The notes below the pieces were generated by a model. That model did no database searches. It had not been told where the DNA came from and saw nothing but the letters and a program-made list of their open reading frames with translations. From NCBI RefSeq assembly GCF_902859595.1, contig NZ_CADIJQ010000005.1, forward strand, positions 1 through 64,000: a stretch of 64,000 nucleotides of DNA, written 5' to 3'. The translations under genes and the position numbers were made by a program. Positions 10,022 through 18,006 of the stretch are shown piece by piece. The DNA comes from Achromobacter kerstersii (GTDB lineage: Bacteria > Pseudomonadota > Gammaproteobacteria > Burkholderiales > Burkholderiaceae_B). Numbering within the stretch: position 1 is the first letter of the stretch; every line of letters starts with the position of its first letter.

Positions 10022-10476
10022 AAACCGTACTGGATGCGTCGGTCGCGCTCGCCTGGTTGCTCGCGCGAAATGATTGCACCGAGGCCATGATGGCAAGGCA
10101 CTTGTTGGATCAGGCCCAGCATTTCCAGATACGCGTTCCTCGCCATTGGCATGCCGAGGTAGGCAACGGCATGCTTCGAATACAGCGGGCGAGGGTGGTG
10201 ACTGCGGATGAAGTGGCCGCTTTCGTCGCCGCACTTGAGCGCTTGGCGGTGCTGCCTGATCAGCCGCACACGGCTGATCAGTGGTGGGCCATCCACCAAA
10301 TTGCACTCACGCACGGTTTGACGGCCTATGACGCCGCCTACGTTGAGCTTGCAGCCAGGTCAGGCGGCGACTTGGCGACGTTCGACAGAAAGTTGGCCGA
10401 TGCGGCACGCGCCCATGGGGTACCCGTGCTCGGCCAGCCCCATGGCGTCGCCGAACCGCTGGCGCGCTATGGCTGA
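10018..10476 (+). CDS. vapC: VapC-type PIN-domain ribonuclease toxin
   Basis: A 152-residue PIN domain. The four acidic metal-binding residues of the family are in place: D6 in TVLDASVALAWLL, E47 in HWHAEVGNGML, D105 in LTAYDAAYVELA and D123 in LATFDRKLA. VapC toxins cleave specific tRNAs or rRNA with Mg or Mn. The gene overlaps its antitoxin by four bases. All catalytic residues are intact, so it is likely functional. It lies between core genes gatB and pyrE, a typical small chromosomal insertion. Confidence 0.85.
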   Translation: MKTVLDASVALAWLLARNDCTEAMMARHLLDQAQHFQIRVPRHWHAEVGNGMLRIQRARVVTADEVAAFVAALERLAVLPDQPHTADQWWAIHQIALTHGLTAYDAAYVELAARSGGDLATFDRKLADAARAHGVPVLGQPHGVAEPLARYG

Positions 10477-10515
10477 CCGGGCGCGCGGCGACTGCACGGC
10501 CCGAATCGAAGCCCC

Positions 10516-11202
10516 TTACTTCACCCCGTACTTCGTGCGGTACGCCTGCACTGCATCGCGGTTTTCCGCGAACGACGTGTCGTCTTGCAGCAGCGCCATG
10601 ATGTCCGACAGGGATGCAATGGCCACCACGGGAATGCCGTAGGTCTTGGCCACGTCCTGCACGGCCGAGTGCGCCGACAGGGCATCGTCGGGGCCGGCGC
10701 GTTCCATGCGGTCCATGGCGATCAGCACGGCGGCCGGTTCTGCACCCGCGTTGCGGATGATTTCCACCGATTCACGCACCGACGTGCCTGCCGTGATCAC
10801 GTCGTCAATGATGACAACCTTGCCCTTGAGCGGTGCGCCGACCAGCGTGCCGCCTTCGCCGTGGTCCTTGGCTTCCTTGCGGTTGTAGGCAAAGGGCACG
10901 TCGCCACGGCCGTCCATACCGGGGTGCGCGGCCAGTGCCACAGCCGTGGCGGTGGCCAGCGGGATGCCCTTGTACGCCGGGCCGAACAACATGTCGAATT
11001 CCACACCCGAATCCAGCAGCGCCTGGGCGTAGAACTGCGCCAGCTTGCCGACCGAGCGGCCGCTGTTGAACAGGCCAGCGTTGAAGAAATAGGGGCTGAT
11101 CCGGCCCGACTTGACCTTGAAGCTGCCAAAACGCAGCACGCCTTCGTTCAGGGCAAAGCGGACAAAATCCAGGGAAGTGGCAGTAGAGGTGGCGGCGGGC
11201 AT
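10516..11202 (-). CDS. pyrE: Orotate phosphoribosyltransferase
   Basis: A 228-residue enzyme converting orotate and PRPP to orotidine-5-phosphate in pyrimidine synthesis. The PRPP-binding loop [13 protein letters not shown] lies near residues 131-143, and [19 protein letters not shown] near 27-45 is the orotate-side motif. I chose the ATG at 11202; an upstream ATG at 11238 would add twelve residues of non-family sequence. It is divergent from the exonuclease III gene and convergent with vapC. Confidence 0.94.
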   Translation of the reverse strand: MPAATSTATSLDFVRFALNEGVLRFGSFKVKSGRISPYFFNAGLFNSGRSVGKLAQFYAQALLDSGVEFDMLFGPAYKGIPLATATAVALAAHPGMDGRGDVPFAYNRKEAKDHGEGGTLVGAPLKGKVVIIDDVITAGTSVRESVEIIRNAGAEPAAVLIAMDRMERAGPDDALSAHSAVQDVAKTYGIPVVAIASLSDIMALLQDDTSFAENRDAVQAYRTKYGVK

Positions 11203-11337
11203 GCGAGAGGTCCGGTAGAAGATGGCAAACGCCCGCATTTTATCCGTTGTCAGGGCTATTCCCGAGCGGTCGCGCCGAGTCGGTTAAATTCCTGGCATTG
11301 TTCCGGCCCCTGGCGGCCGCTCTACAGGAGTTTCGCT

Positions 11338-12126
11338 TTGCTGCGCATCACGTCGATCAATCTCAACGGCATCCGGTCCGCCTTTCGCAAGGGCCTGCAA
11401 CCCTGGATGGAAAAGCATGCCGCAGACGTCCTTTGCCTTCAGGAAATCAAGATCGCCGACGCCGATCTGACTGACGATCTGCGTCACCCGCCTGGCTACA
11501 CCGGCCACTTCCATCACGCGGTGAAGAAGGGCTACAGCGGCGTGGGCATCTACCTGCGCGACGCGGCCGAACGCGTGAACATCGGCTTGGGCTGCGATGA
11601 ATTCGACCCCGAAGGCCGCATCATCCGTGCGGACTGGAAGAACCTGTCGGTGATCAGCGCCTACCTGCCCTCGGGCTCCAGCGGCGACGAACGCCAGCAA
11701 GCCAAGTACCGCTTCCTGGACCGCTTCGGCCCGTGGATCGACGCCTTGATGCACGAACACAAAACCACCGGCCGCGAGTTCGTTATCTGTGGCGATTGGA
11801 ACATCGCGCACAAGGAAATCGACCTGAAGAACTGGAAGGGCAACCTGAAGAATTCGGGCTTCTTGCCCGAAGAGCGCGCGTGGCTGACCGACGTGTTCGA
11901 CAAGCGCGGCTTTGTGGACGTTTTCCGCACCATCGACGACCGGCCCGACCAGTACACGTGGTGGAGCAACCGCGGCCAGGCCTGGGCGAAGAACGTGGGG
12001 TGGCGTATTGATTACCAGATCGCCACGCCCGGCATCGCCGCGCGCGCTCGCAACGTCGCCATCTACAAGGACGAGCGCTTCTCGGACCACGCGCCGTTGA
12101 CGATCGACTACGACACCACGCTCTAA
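11338..12126 (+). CDS. xth: Exodeoxyribonuclease III
   Basis: A 262-residue exonuclease III/AP endonuclease of the EEP superfamily, acting on abasic sites and 3-prime blocked ends. E36 in LCLQEIK, the GDWN motif (ICGDWNIAHKEIDLKN) and the C-terminal FSDHAPLTIDY correspond to the catalytic Glu, Asp/Asn and Asp-His residues. It starts at TTG 11338: AGGAG (11326-11330) lies seven bases upstream and the N-terminus MLRITSINLNGIRSA matches the family. The frame is open far upstream, but that part is antisense to pyrE and not coding. It ends tail-to-tail with the LysR gene. Confidence 0.93.
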   Translation: MLRITSINLNGIRSAFRKGLQPWMEKHAADVLCLQEIKIADADLTDDLRHPPGYTGHFHHAVKKGYSGVGIYLRDAAERVNIGLGCDEFDPEGRIIRADWKNLSVISAYLPSGSSGDERQQAKYRFLDRFGPWIDALMHEHKTTGREFVICGDWNIAHKEIDLKNWKGNLKNSGFLPEERAWLTDVFDKRGFVDVFRTIDDRPDQYTWWSNRGQAWAKNVGWRIDYQIATPGIAARARNVAIYKDERFSDHAPLTIDYDTTL

Positions 12127-13037
12127 GCCACGCCGGGCGGGGTTGCGTCCGGCGTAGCAACGCCCACCGCCTCACGCAGCGACCGTTCGGCCTCTTGCCG
12201 CAGCCATGCCAGAAACGCCGCCGCGCGTGGATCATTGACGAACGGCCGGGGCGACAGCAGGAAATACGCGGACCCATCACGGACAAAGCCGTACGGCGCT
12301 TCCAACCGGTGATCCCGCAGCGCATCCCGCGCCATCAGCGCCGAACCGATGGCGACGCCCAGGCCCGCCGCAGCCGCTTGCAGGCTCAGATAGAAATGCT
12401 CATAGACCAGGCCGGCGCGGCGCGGCGGCTTGCGTCCTGCCGCCTGCGCCCATTGCCGCCACGCGCGCGGGCGCGTGGCGCTGCCCAACGCCACGCCGTC
12501 GTTCCAATCCGCTGCCCGCTCCCGGCCCGGCCGGCACACCGGCCCCGTCCATTCATCGCACACCCGCTCCGCATGCAGCGCCGCGTCCCATTCAAAATCA
12601 TTGCGTCTGAACGCCACATCCACCCCCTGCGCCGCGAAATCGACCGCGCCACCCGCCGCGTAAAGATGCACCTGCACGCCAGGATGGGTGCGCTGAAAAT
12701 CGGGCAGGCGGGGAATCAGCCACATCATGGCGATCGTGGGTTCACAGGACACAACGAGAGGCGCGGCCGTGTCCGGCTGCTGCAACTGCGCCAAGCCCGC
12801 CCTCAACTGCTCGAACAGGCCTTGCGTCACGGCAAGCAGCTGGCGCCCTGCATCGGTTAGAAAAACAGCTCGATTCCGGCGTTCGAACAGCGTCAATCCC
12901 AGCGCCGCTTCCAGCAGCTTGATTTGACGGCTGACTGCGCCATGGGTGACATGCAGCTCTTCAGCAGCACGGCCAAACGCTTCATGGCGGGCGGCGGCAT
13001 CGAAGACGCGCAGCGAATTGAGCGGGGGCAGTTTCAT
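12123..13037 (-). CDS. LysR-family regulator (GcvA-like)
   Basis: A 304-residue LysR-type regulator. The N-terminal winged helix (KLPPLNSLRVFDAAARHEAFGRAAEELHVTHGAVSRQIKLLEAALG) is close to the GcvA/AmpR branch, followed by a periplasmic-binding-like effector domain. I start at the ATG 13037, where the family begins; an ATG at 13073 adds twelve residues. No clear ribosome binding site precedes it. It is divergent from a LysE-type exporter at 13149 with a 111-base gap, so it probably controls that gene and itself. The effector is unknown. Confidence 0.85.
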   Translation of the reverse strand: MKLPPLNSLRVFDAAARHEAFGRAAEELHVTHGAVSRQIKLLEAALGLTLFERRNRAVFLTDAGRQLLAVTQGLFEQLRAGLAQLQQPDTAAPLVVSCEPTIAMMWLIPRLPDFQRTHPGVQVHLYAAGGAVDFAAQGVDVAFRRNDFEWDAALHAERVCDEWTGPVCRPGRERAADWNDGVALGSATRPRAWRQWAQAAGRKPPRRAGLVYEHFYLSLQAAAAGLGVAIGSALMARDALRDHRLEAPYGFVRDGSAYFLLSPRPFVNDPRAAAFLAWLRQEAERSLREAVGVATPDATPPGVA

Positions 13038-13148
13038 GGCAATTGTTGAGTTTTTCTGACGGATATCCGGCATTAAAAATCGTTTTTCACCGCCACGCCA
13101 GGGTCACACAATGGGCGCCCTTTCCCGATATCCCTGCTTCTGCCCGCC

Positions 13149-13760
13149 ATGACCGAACTCATTGCCGTCGCCCTCATCACCCTGCTCGCGGTCATCAGCC
13201 CGGGGCCGGACTTTGCCATGGTGACGCGTTACAGCTATCAGTTCGGCCGGCGCACCGGGCTGGTCTGCGCGCTGGGCATCGGGCTGGGCGTGCAGGTCCA
13301 TGTGTTCTATACGATGTTCGGGGTCAGCCTCTTGGCCCATTACGCGCAGCCGGTGCTGCAGGGCATCAAACTGGCTGGCGCCTGCTATCTCGTCTACATG
13401 GGGTGGAAGACCTTCTTCAACCGCACCCCGGTCAGCCAGGACCTGTCTGCGCCGCCCGCCATCACGGCCTGGCAAGCGGTGGCCAGCGGTTTTCTGACGA
13501 ATGCGCTCAACCCCAAGACCACGCTATTCGTGATCAGCACCTATACCCAGGTGGTGTCGCCCGGCACGCCGCTGGCGCAGCAGTTCGGCTATGGGCTGTT
13601 CATGTCGTTCGCACATTGGCTGTGGTTCAGCGTGGTGGCGTGGTCGATCTCATCAGACGGCTTGCGCCGCCTGTTGCTGGGGCACCAGCGGGGGGTCGAC
13701 CGCGTGGTGGGCGTCGTCTTGATGCTGCTGGGCGCCGCATTGGCGGTTGTTCAGGTGTGA
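13149..13760 (+). CDS. LysE/RhtB-family amino-acid exporter
   Basis: A 203-residue protein with six predicted membrane helices. The N-terminal ALITLLAVISPGPDFAMVTRYSYQFGRRTG carries the SPGPDF signature of the LysE/RhtB superfamily, and GFLTNALNPKTTLF near 116-129 is the second conserved block. Members export amino acids or related solutes using proton exchange. The divergent LysR gene is its likely regulator. Substrate cannot be read from sequence. Confidence 0.87.
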   Translation: MTELIAVALITLLAVISPGPDFAMVTRYSYQFGRRTGLVCALGIGLGVQVHVFYTMFGVSLLAHYAQPVLQGIKLAGACYLVYMGWKTFFNRTPVSQDLSAPPAITAWQAVASGFLTNALNPKTTLFVISTYTQVVSPGTPLAQQFGYGLFMSFAHWLWFSVVAWSISSDGLRRLLLGHQRGVDRVVGVVLMLLGAALAVVQV

Positions 13761-13790
13761 TGCCCGAGCTGCCCTAGATCAAATAAATAT

Positions 13791-14002
13791 TGGGGACGTA
13801 TTGAAAGAAATTTGGACAGCCACCAAGAAGACCACCCCCTGCACCAGCCTTTGTTTACGGGGTACACGCCCCGGTTCTGCTCGACAGTCCAGACCCATTA
13901 AAACGGGGACATATTAAATTTCCCTGCAAATTCAAGCATCCTGTGTTTTTCACGCCGAATTTCAGCTTGTTTTCAACTTCGTCACACCTTAATACGTCCC
14001 CA
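13791..14002. repeat. MITE/REPIN-like element with 12-bp inverted ends
   Basis: TGGGGACGTATT (13791-13802) and AATACGTCCCCA (13991-14002) are perfect inverted repeats. A related CGGGGACATATTAAATTT starts at 13904 inside. The GGGGACRTATT word resembles sequences I associate with REP-associated tyrosine transposase (RAYT) elements, but no transposase gene lies nearby. I read this as a non-autonomous element or a decayed remnant. The low GC content supports a foreign origin. Confidence 0.6.
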
Positions 14003-14087
14003 TTAATAATCAGAAAAAAGTCTTTTGATATCAAGCGCCTGGCGGCATTTCCAGCTTTGCGCAGGGCAGCAATTTTCCCTACACTTG

Positions 14088-14115
14088 CGCACCAAGCCGG
14101 TGCAGTTCATGCACC
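14088..14115 (+). promoter_or_regulatory. NtrC-like binding sites upstream of gdhA
   Basis: CGCACC-AAGCC-GGTGCA (14088-14104) matches the NtrC consensus TGCACC-N5-GGTGCA with one mismatch, and a further TGCACC half-site at 14110-14115 extends the array. It ends about 66 bases before the gdhA ATG, overlapping the likely promoter. Direct NtrC repression of gdhA under nitrogen limitation is described in Pseudomonas putida; a similar role here is inferred. Confidence 0.6.
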
Positions 14116-14181
14116 AGAATAAATATTCAGCGCCCCACAATGGCGCAATCCGCACCTATTCGAAGCACCCCCGAGGAGATC

Positions 14182-15528
14182 ATGTTGAAAGTGCAGAGTC
14201 TGGACGACTTCCTGCGTGGCGTCGCCGCGCGCGACCCGCAGCAGCCTGAATTCATGCAAGCCGTCCAGGAGGTGATGCTGAGCTTGTGGCCGTTCATCGA
14301 AAAGCACCCCCACTACGCCGAGCACGCCCTGCTTGAGCGCCTGGTGGAGCCGGAACGAGTGATCCAGTTCCGCGTGTGCTGGACCGATGACCAGGGCCGC
14401 GCCCAGGTCAACCGCGCTTTCCGCATTCAGCACAGCTCGGCCATTGGCCCGTTCAAGGGCGGCATGCGCTTTCACCCGTCGGTGAACCTGTCCATCCTGA
14501 AGTTCCTGGCGTTCGAGCAAACGCTGAAGAACTCGCTGACGACGCTGCCCATGGGCGGCGGCAAGGGCGGTTCGGACTTTGACCCCAAGGGCAAGTCCGA
14601 CGCCGAAGTCATGCGCTTCTGCCAGGCGCTGATGATTGAGCTGTATCGCCACCTGGGTCCGGACACCGACGTCCCCGCCGGCGATATCGGCGTGGGCGCG
14701 CGCGAAGTCGGCTTCATGGCCGGCATGATGAAAAAGCTGTCGAACTCCACGGCCAGCGTCTTCACCGGCAAGGGCCTGACGTTCGGCGGCAGCCTGATCC
14801 GCCCCGAAGCCACCGGCTACGGCACCGTCTACTTCGCGGAAGAAATGCTCAAGCGCGTGGGCAAGTCGTTTGACGGCCTGCGTGTCTCGGTCTCGGGGTC
14901 GGGCAACGTGGCGCAATACGCCATCGAAAAGGCCATGTCGCTGGGCGCCAAGGTGGTGACGGTGTCGGATTCGAACGGCACGGTCGTCGACGAAGCCGGC
15001 TTCACGCATGAAAAGCTGGTTGCGCTGATGCACATCAAGAACGACCTGCGCGGCCGTCTGGACACGTACGCCCAGCAATTCGGTTTGAAGTACGAAGCGG
15101 GCAAGCGTCCGTGGCACGTGCCGGTTGACGTGGCGCTGCCGTGCGCAACCCAGAACGAACTGGAATTGGCCGACGCCCAGACGCTGATCAAGAACGGCGT
15201 GCTGTGCGTGGCGGAAGGCGCCAACATGCCAGCCACGCTGGATGCCGCCAAGGCATTCATCGCCGCCCGCGTGCTGTACGCCCCGGGCAAGGCCACCAAC
15301 GCCGGCGGCGTGGCCGTGTCGGGCCTGGAAATGGCCCAGAACTCGGCCCGCCTGGCCTGGACGCGCGAAGAAGTCGACGCGCGCCTGCACGCCATCATGC
15401 GCGACATCCACGAGAACTGCGTGCGCCACGGCCACAGCGAACGCGAATACGTCAACTACCTGGACGGCGCCAACATCGCCGGCTTCGTCAAGGTTGCCGA
15501 CGCCATGCGCCAGCAAGGCCTGTATTGA
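14182..15528 (+). CDS. gdhA: NADP-specific glutamate dehydrogenase
   Basis: A 448-residue enzyme that aminates 2-oxoglutarate to glutamate, very close to the E. coli-type NADPH enzyme (447 residues). GPFKGGMRFHPSVNLSILKFL and LPMGGGKGGSDFDPKGKSD hold the substrate-binding and catalytic lysines, and VSVSGSGNVAQYAIEKA is the nucleotide-binding Rossmann motif. I chose the ATG at 14182 because MLKVQSLDDFL aligns end-to-end with the E. coli start and a GAGGAG sits just upstream. The ATG at 14140 would add 14 residues. NtrC-like sites precede it and a strong bidirectional terminator follows. Confidence 0.96.
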   Translation: MLKVQSLDDFLRGVAARDPQQPEFMQAVQEVMLSLWPFIEKHPHYAEHALLERLVEPERVIQFRVCWTDDQGRAQVNRAFRIQHSSAIGPFKGGMRFHPSVNLSILKFLAFEQTLKNSLTTLPMGGGKGGSDFDPKGKSDAEVMRFCQALMIELYRHLGPDTDVPAGDIGVGAREVGFMAGMMKKLSNSTASVFTGKGLTFGGSLIRPEATGYGTVYFAEEMLKRVGKSFDGLRVSVSGSGNVAQYAIEKAMSLGAKVVTVSDSNGTVVDEAGFTHEKLVALMHIKNDLRGRLDTYAQQFGLKYEAGKRPWHVPVDVALPCATQNELELADAQTLIKNGVLCVAEGANMPATLDAAKAFIAARVLYAPGKATNAGGVAVSGLEMAQNSARLAWTREEVDARLHAIMRDIHENCVRHGHSEREYVNYLDGANIAGFVKVADAMRQQGLY

Positions 15529-15608
15529 TTCTGCCGATGCGCGCGGGGCATTGCGCCCCTTCGCGCGTTGCAAATCCAAAGCAGGTCACAAAGCCCTGAC
15601 GCGTCACA

Positions 15609-15648
15609 AAAAAATGGCGGCCCCTGAAACAGTGGGCCGCCATTTTTT
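15609..15648. terminator. Bidirectional terminator between gdhA and the copper chaperone gene
   Basis: AAAAAATGGCGGCCC (15609-15623) and GGGCCGCCATTTTTT (15634-15648) form a perfect 15-base-pair stem with A- and T-runs on both sides. It can therefore terminate both the rightward gdhA and the leftward gene at 15676. Confidence 0.92.
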
Positions 15649-15675
15649 ATTCCTCCGCCAACGGCGGAATCAGAT

Positions 15676-16167
15676 TCAGTGCTTCATCGCGCCGTGGTCG
15701 TGGCTCATGCCGGGGTTGTGCGAGGCCGGCTTGACCTTGAACTGCACCGCCACTTCACCCGCCTTTTCGAACTTCAGCGTGGCGGGCACGGTTGCGCCAT
15801 CGGTGAACGGCGCCTTCAGCTTGATGAACATGACGTGATAGCCGCCCGGGCTGAGCTTGACCTCTTTGTCTGCGGGCAAGACGATGCCGCCTTCAACCTG
15901 GCGCATCTTCGACACGCCGTTCTCGGTCTGCACCGTGTGCAGCTCGACACGCTCGGCGGCGTCGGACGACACCGACAGCAAGCGGTCTTCGGTCTTGGCG
16001 TCGTTGTCGATATCCATATAACCCGCCCCGTTCGACTGCCCCGGCGCCGACGCCCGGACCCACAGGTCGTCAACTTCAATCTGGCCGACCTTATAGTCCT
16101 TCGCCCAAGCCGAGCCGGCCGTACACAAGCCCAATGCGGCAATGACTGCGAACTTGCGGATGTTCAT
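15676..16167 (-). CDS. Periplasmic copper chaperone PCuAC
   Basis: A 163-residue secreted protein with a signal peptide (MNIRKFAVIAALGLCTAGSAWA, cleavage after AWA). The mature part is a PCu(A)C domain, which binds Cu(I) and delivers it to the CuA site of cytochrome oxidase. The ligand pattern is present: H in VELHTVQ, M in SKMRQVEGG, and the H and M of GGYHVMFIKL. The C-terminus SHNPGMSHDHGAMKH is a His/Met-rich metal-binding tail. It stands alone, convergent with gdhA. No copper operator was recognised. Confidence 0.9.
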   Translation of the reverse strand: MNIRKFAVIAALGLCTAGSAWAKDYKVGQIEVDDLWVRASAPGQSNGAGYMDIDNDAKTEDRLLSVSSDAAERVELHTVQTENGVSKMRQVEGGIVLPADKEVKLSPGGYHVMFIKLKAPFTDGATVPATLKFEKAGEVAVQFKVKPASHNPGMSHDHGAMKH

Positions 16168-16186
16168 GGGGTGTCCTCCTAGTGGG

Positions 16187-17086
16187 TTAACGCCGCCGGA
16201 CCAAGCTGCGGGCGGCTGACAGAACCGAATCGGTCAAGGCTTCCATCGCCTCGGAGTTTACCCGCCAATGCTGCCAATAAAGGGGCACATCCTCCCAGGC
16301 GCGCCCCCGAAGCAGCATCAGATGACCGGCATCAAGGTGTTCCTGTACCAGCGGCAGCGGATTCATCGTCCAGCCCAGCCCGCCCAGCGTCGCCTGCACG
16401 AACGCGCGCGTGGACGGCACCCACCAAACCGGCGGCTGCCAGGGCGCGGGGTCCGAGATCTTGTGTGCAAAGCGCGCCTGCAAGGCGTCCTTGCGGTTGA
16501 ACACCAGCACCGGGGCCTGCGCCAGAGTTTGTGCGTTCACGCCGCTTGCGAAATAGCGCTTGTGGAAATCGGGCGTGCAGGTCGCCACGTAGCGCATGCT
16601 GCCCAGCGCGTGGATGCGGCAGCCCTGCACCGGGTCCGCCAGCGTCGTCACCGCCCCCAGCACCGAACCGTTGCGCAGCAGCGCGGCGGTGTGGTCCTGG
16701 TCTTCGGACAGCATGTCCAGCGTGGCGCGGGTGCGGGCCGAGAACGCCAGGGCCGCATCGACGAACCAGGTTTCCAGGCTGTCGTGATTGACCGCGATGG
16801 GGATGCTGGCGTGGGGCACATCGTCGTCCGTCACGCCCAAGCGGTTCAGCGCGTCGTGCTCCAGCAGCGCCGTCTGCTCGGCCAGTTGCACCAGCACCCG
16901 CCCATCCGCCGTGGCCGCCGCCGGCACCGTGCGCTGCACCAGCAAGCGGCCCATGCGGTCTTCCAGCGCCTTGATCCGCTGCGACACGGCCGACGGCGTC
17001 ACGCTAAGCGACAAAGCGGCCCGCTCGAAACTGCCTTCCCGCACCACGGCGGCCAGCGCCCGCAGGTTGCCATGATCGATTTTCAT
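16187..17086 (-). CDS. argP: LysR-family regulator ArgP/LysG
   Basis: A 299-residue LysR regulator. The N-terminus MKIDHGNLRALAAVVREGSFERAALSLSVTPSAVSQRIKALEDRMG is characteristic of the ArgP (IciA)/LysG branch, which senses lysine and arginine and activates exporter genes. A LysE/ArgO-type exporter lies divergently at 17235 with a 148-base gap, as for lysG-lysE of Corynebacterium. A T-N11-A dyad at 17089-17104 sits next to its start codon. Confidence is high for the family and good for the specific role. Confidence 0.88.
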   Translation of the reverse strand: MKIDHGNLRALAAVVREGSFERAALSLSVTPSAVSQRIKALEDRMGRLLVQRTVPAAATADGRVLVQLAEQTALLEHDALNRLGVTDDDVPHASIPIAVNHDSLETWFVDAALAFSARTRATLDMLSEDQDHTAALLRNGSVLGAVTTLADPVQGCRIHALGSMRYVATCTPDFHKRYFASGVNAQTLAQAPVLVFNRKDALQARFAHKISDPAPWQPPVWWVPSTRAFVQATLGGLGWTMNPLPLVQEHLDAGHLMLLRGRAWEDVPLYWQHWRVNSEAMEALTDSVLSAARSLVRRR

Positions 17087-17088
17087 AA

Positions 17089-17104
17089 ATTAGTTTTGCT
17101 TAAT
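17089..17104. promoter_or_regulatory. Candidate ArgP operator (T-N11-A dyad)
   Basis: ATTAG-N6-TTAAT is an imperfect palindrome with the T-N11-A spacing recognised by LysR proteins. It starts two bases from the argP ATG, in the AT-rich gap shared with the exporter. This is consistent with autoregulation and divergent activation, but is recognised by pattern only. Confidence 0.45.
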
Positions 17105-17234
17105 ATAGTGAAGGAAAATTAGCTGTATTTCATAGGGTGCGCAAGGGACAATTCGTTATCACCGGAGCGCGCAATGCGTCCGGCACCGACATCAAAGCGC
17201 CGCCACAGGCGTTGCAGTTACAGGTAATCGCATC

Positions 17235-17867
17235 ATGTTCGCCACCCTTTCGTCCCCCCTCTTCCTGACCGCCTGGGCCAGCGGCACCGCCACGGGCCTG
17301 GGCTTGTTCGCCGTCGTCGGCGCGCAAAGCGCCTTCATCCTGCGCCAGGGCCTGATGCGCGCGCATCTTCTCAGCGTGGTCGCCATCTGCGCGCTGATCG
17401 ACGCCGTCTTCATCTTTGCCAGCGTGTCCGGCCTGCAAGCGCTGACCGCCTGGTTCCCTTGGCTGACGACTGCCGTGCTGTGGTTCGGCGTGGCGTTCCT
17501 GTCCTGGTACGGCCTGCAATCCGCGCGCCGCGCCTGGACCGCCACCGGCGGCCTGGCCGCCGCCCGCGAGGTAGTGCCGTCGCGCCGTGCCGCCATGTTG
17601 GGCGCGCTGGGCTTTTCGCTGCTGAACCCCCATTTCTGGCTGGACATGGTGGTGGTTGGCTCGCTGGCGCACGGCTTTGACGATGCCCGCATGGCATTTG
17701 CCGGCGGCGCGTTCACCGCCAGCTTGTTGTGGCTGGCCGTGCTGGGCATCGGTTCGCGCCTGTTCGCACCGTTCTTTGCCCGCGCATCAGCGTGGCGCGT
17801 GCTGGACGGCGTTATCGCGGTTGTCATGATCGGGCTGGCGATCAGCCTGGCAGTCAAGGGCGTCTAA
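17235..17867 (+). CDS. argO: LysE/ArgO-family basic amino-acid exporter
   Basis: A 210-residue membrane protein with about six helices. The N-terminal WASGTATGLGLFAVVGAQSAFILRQGLMRAHLL matches the LysE/ArgO branch, which exports lysine and arginine and protects against their analogues or overload. ALGFSLLNPHFWLDMVVVG near 120-138 is the second conserved block. Divergent argP is its likely activator. It belongs to a different branch from the exporter at 13149. Confidence 0.85.
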   Translation: MFATLSSPLFLTAWASGTATGLGLFAVVGAQSAFILRQGLMRAHLLSVVAICALIDAVFIFASVSGLQALTAWFPWLTTAVLWFGVAFLSWYGLQSARRAWTATGGLAAAREVVPSRRAAMLGALGFSLLNPHFWLDMVVVGSLAHGFDDARMAFAGGAFTASLLWLAVLGIGSRLFAPFFARASAWRVLDGVIAVVMIGLAISLAVKGV

Positions 17868-17903
17868 GCCCCTTCTCGCAGCCGTCCTTCGGCAGACGGT
17901 TCC

Positions 17904-17935
17904 GCGCCGCCCCCGCCTGATGGCCGGGGCGGCGC
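17904..17935 (+). terminator. Probable terminator after argO
   Basis: GCGCCGCCCC (17904-17913) and GGGGCGGCGC (17926-17935) form a perfect 10-base-pair stem with a 12-base loop, 36 bases after argO. The sequence after it is TTTGCC rather than a full T-run, so termination may be partial. Confidence 0.5.
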
Positions 17936-18006
17936 TTTGCCATCACTTTTATAATCTCCCCCGTTGCCACTCTTCGTCGGGCGCACGGCCGGCCCGCCAG
18001 ACGATC

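Larger units (their letters stand above)
13761..14181. other. Intergenic region upstream of gdhA
   Basis: This 421-base gap has no gene I can support. It is clearly more AT-rich than its surroundings. It contains a 212-base element bounded by a perfect 12-base inverted repeat (13791-14002), then the gdhA regulatory region with NtrC-like half-sites at 14088-14115. An in-frame ATG at 14140 lies in it but is not the preferred gdhA start. Confidence 0.6.

Noticed and set aside
10585..11337. A 250-residue N-terminal extension of exonuclease III
   Set aside because: It is antisense to pyrE. The family start with a good AGGAG site is at 11338.
17087..17234. Lysine riboswitch upstream of the argO-type exporter
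   Set aside because: The 148-base gap lacks the conserved lysine-riboswitch core. A LysR-type operator explains regulation better.
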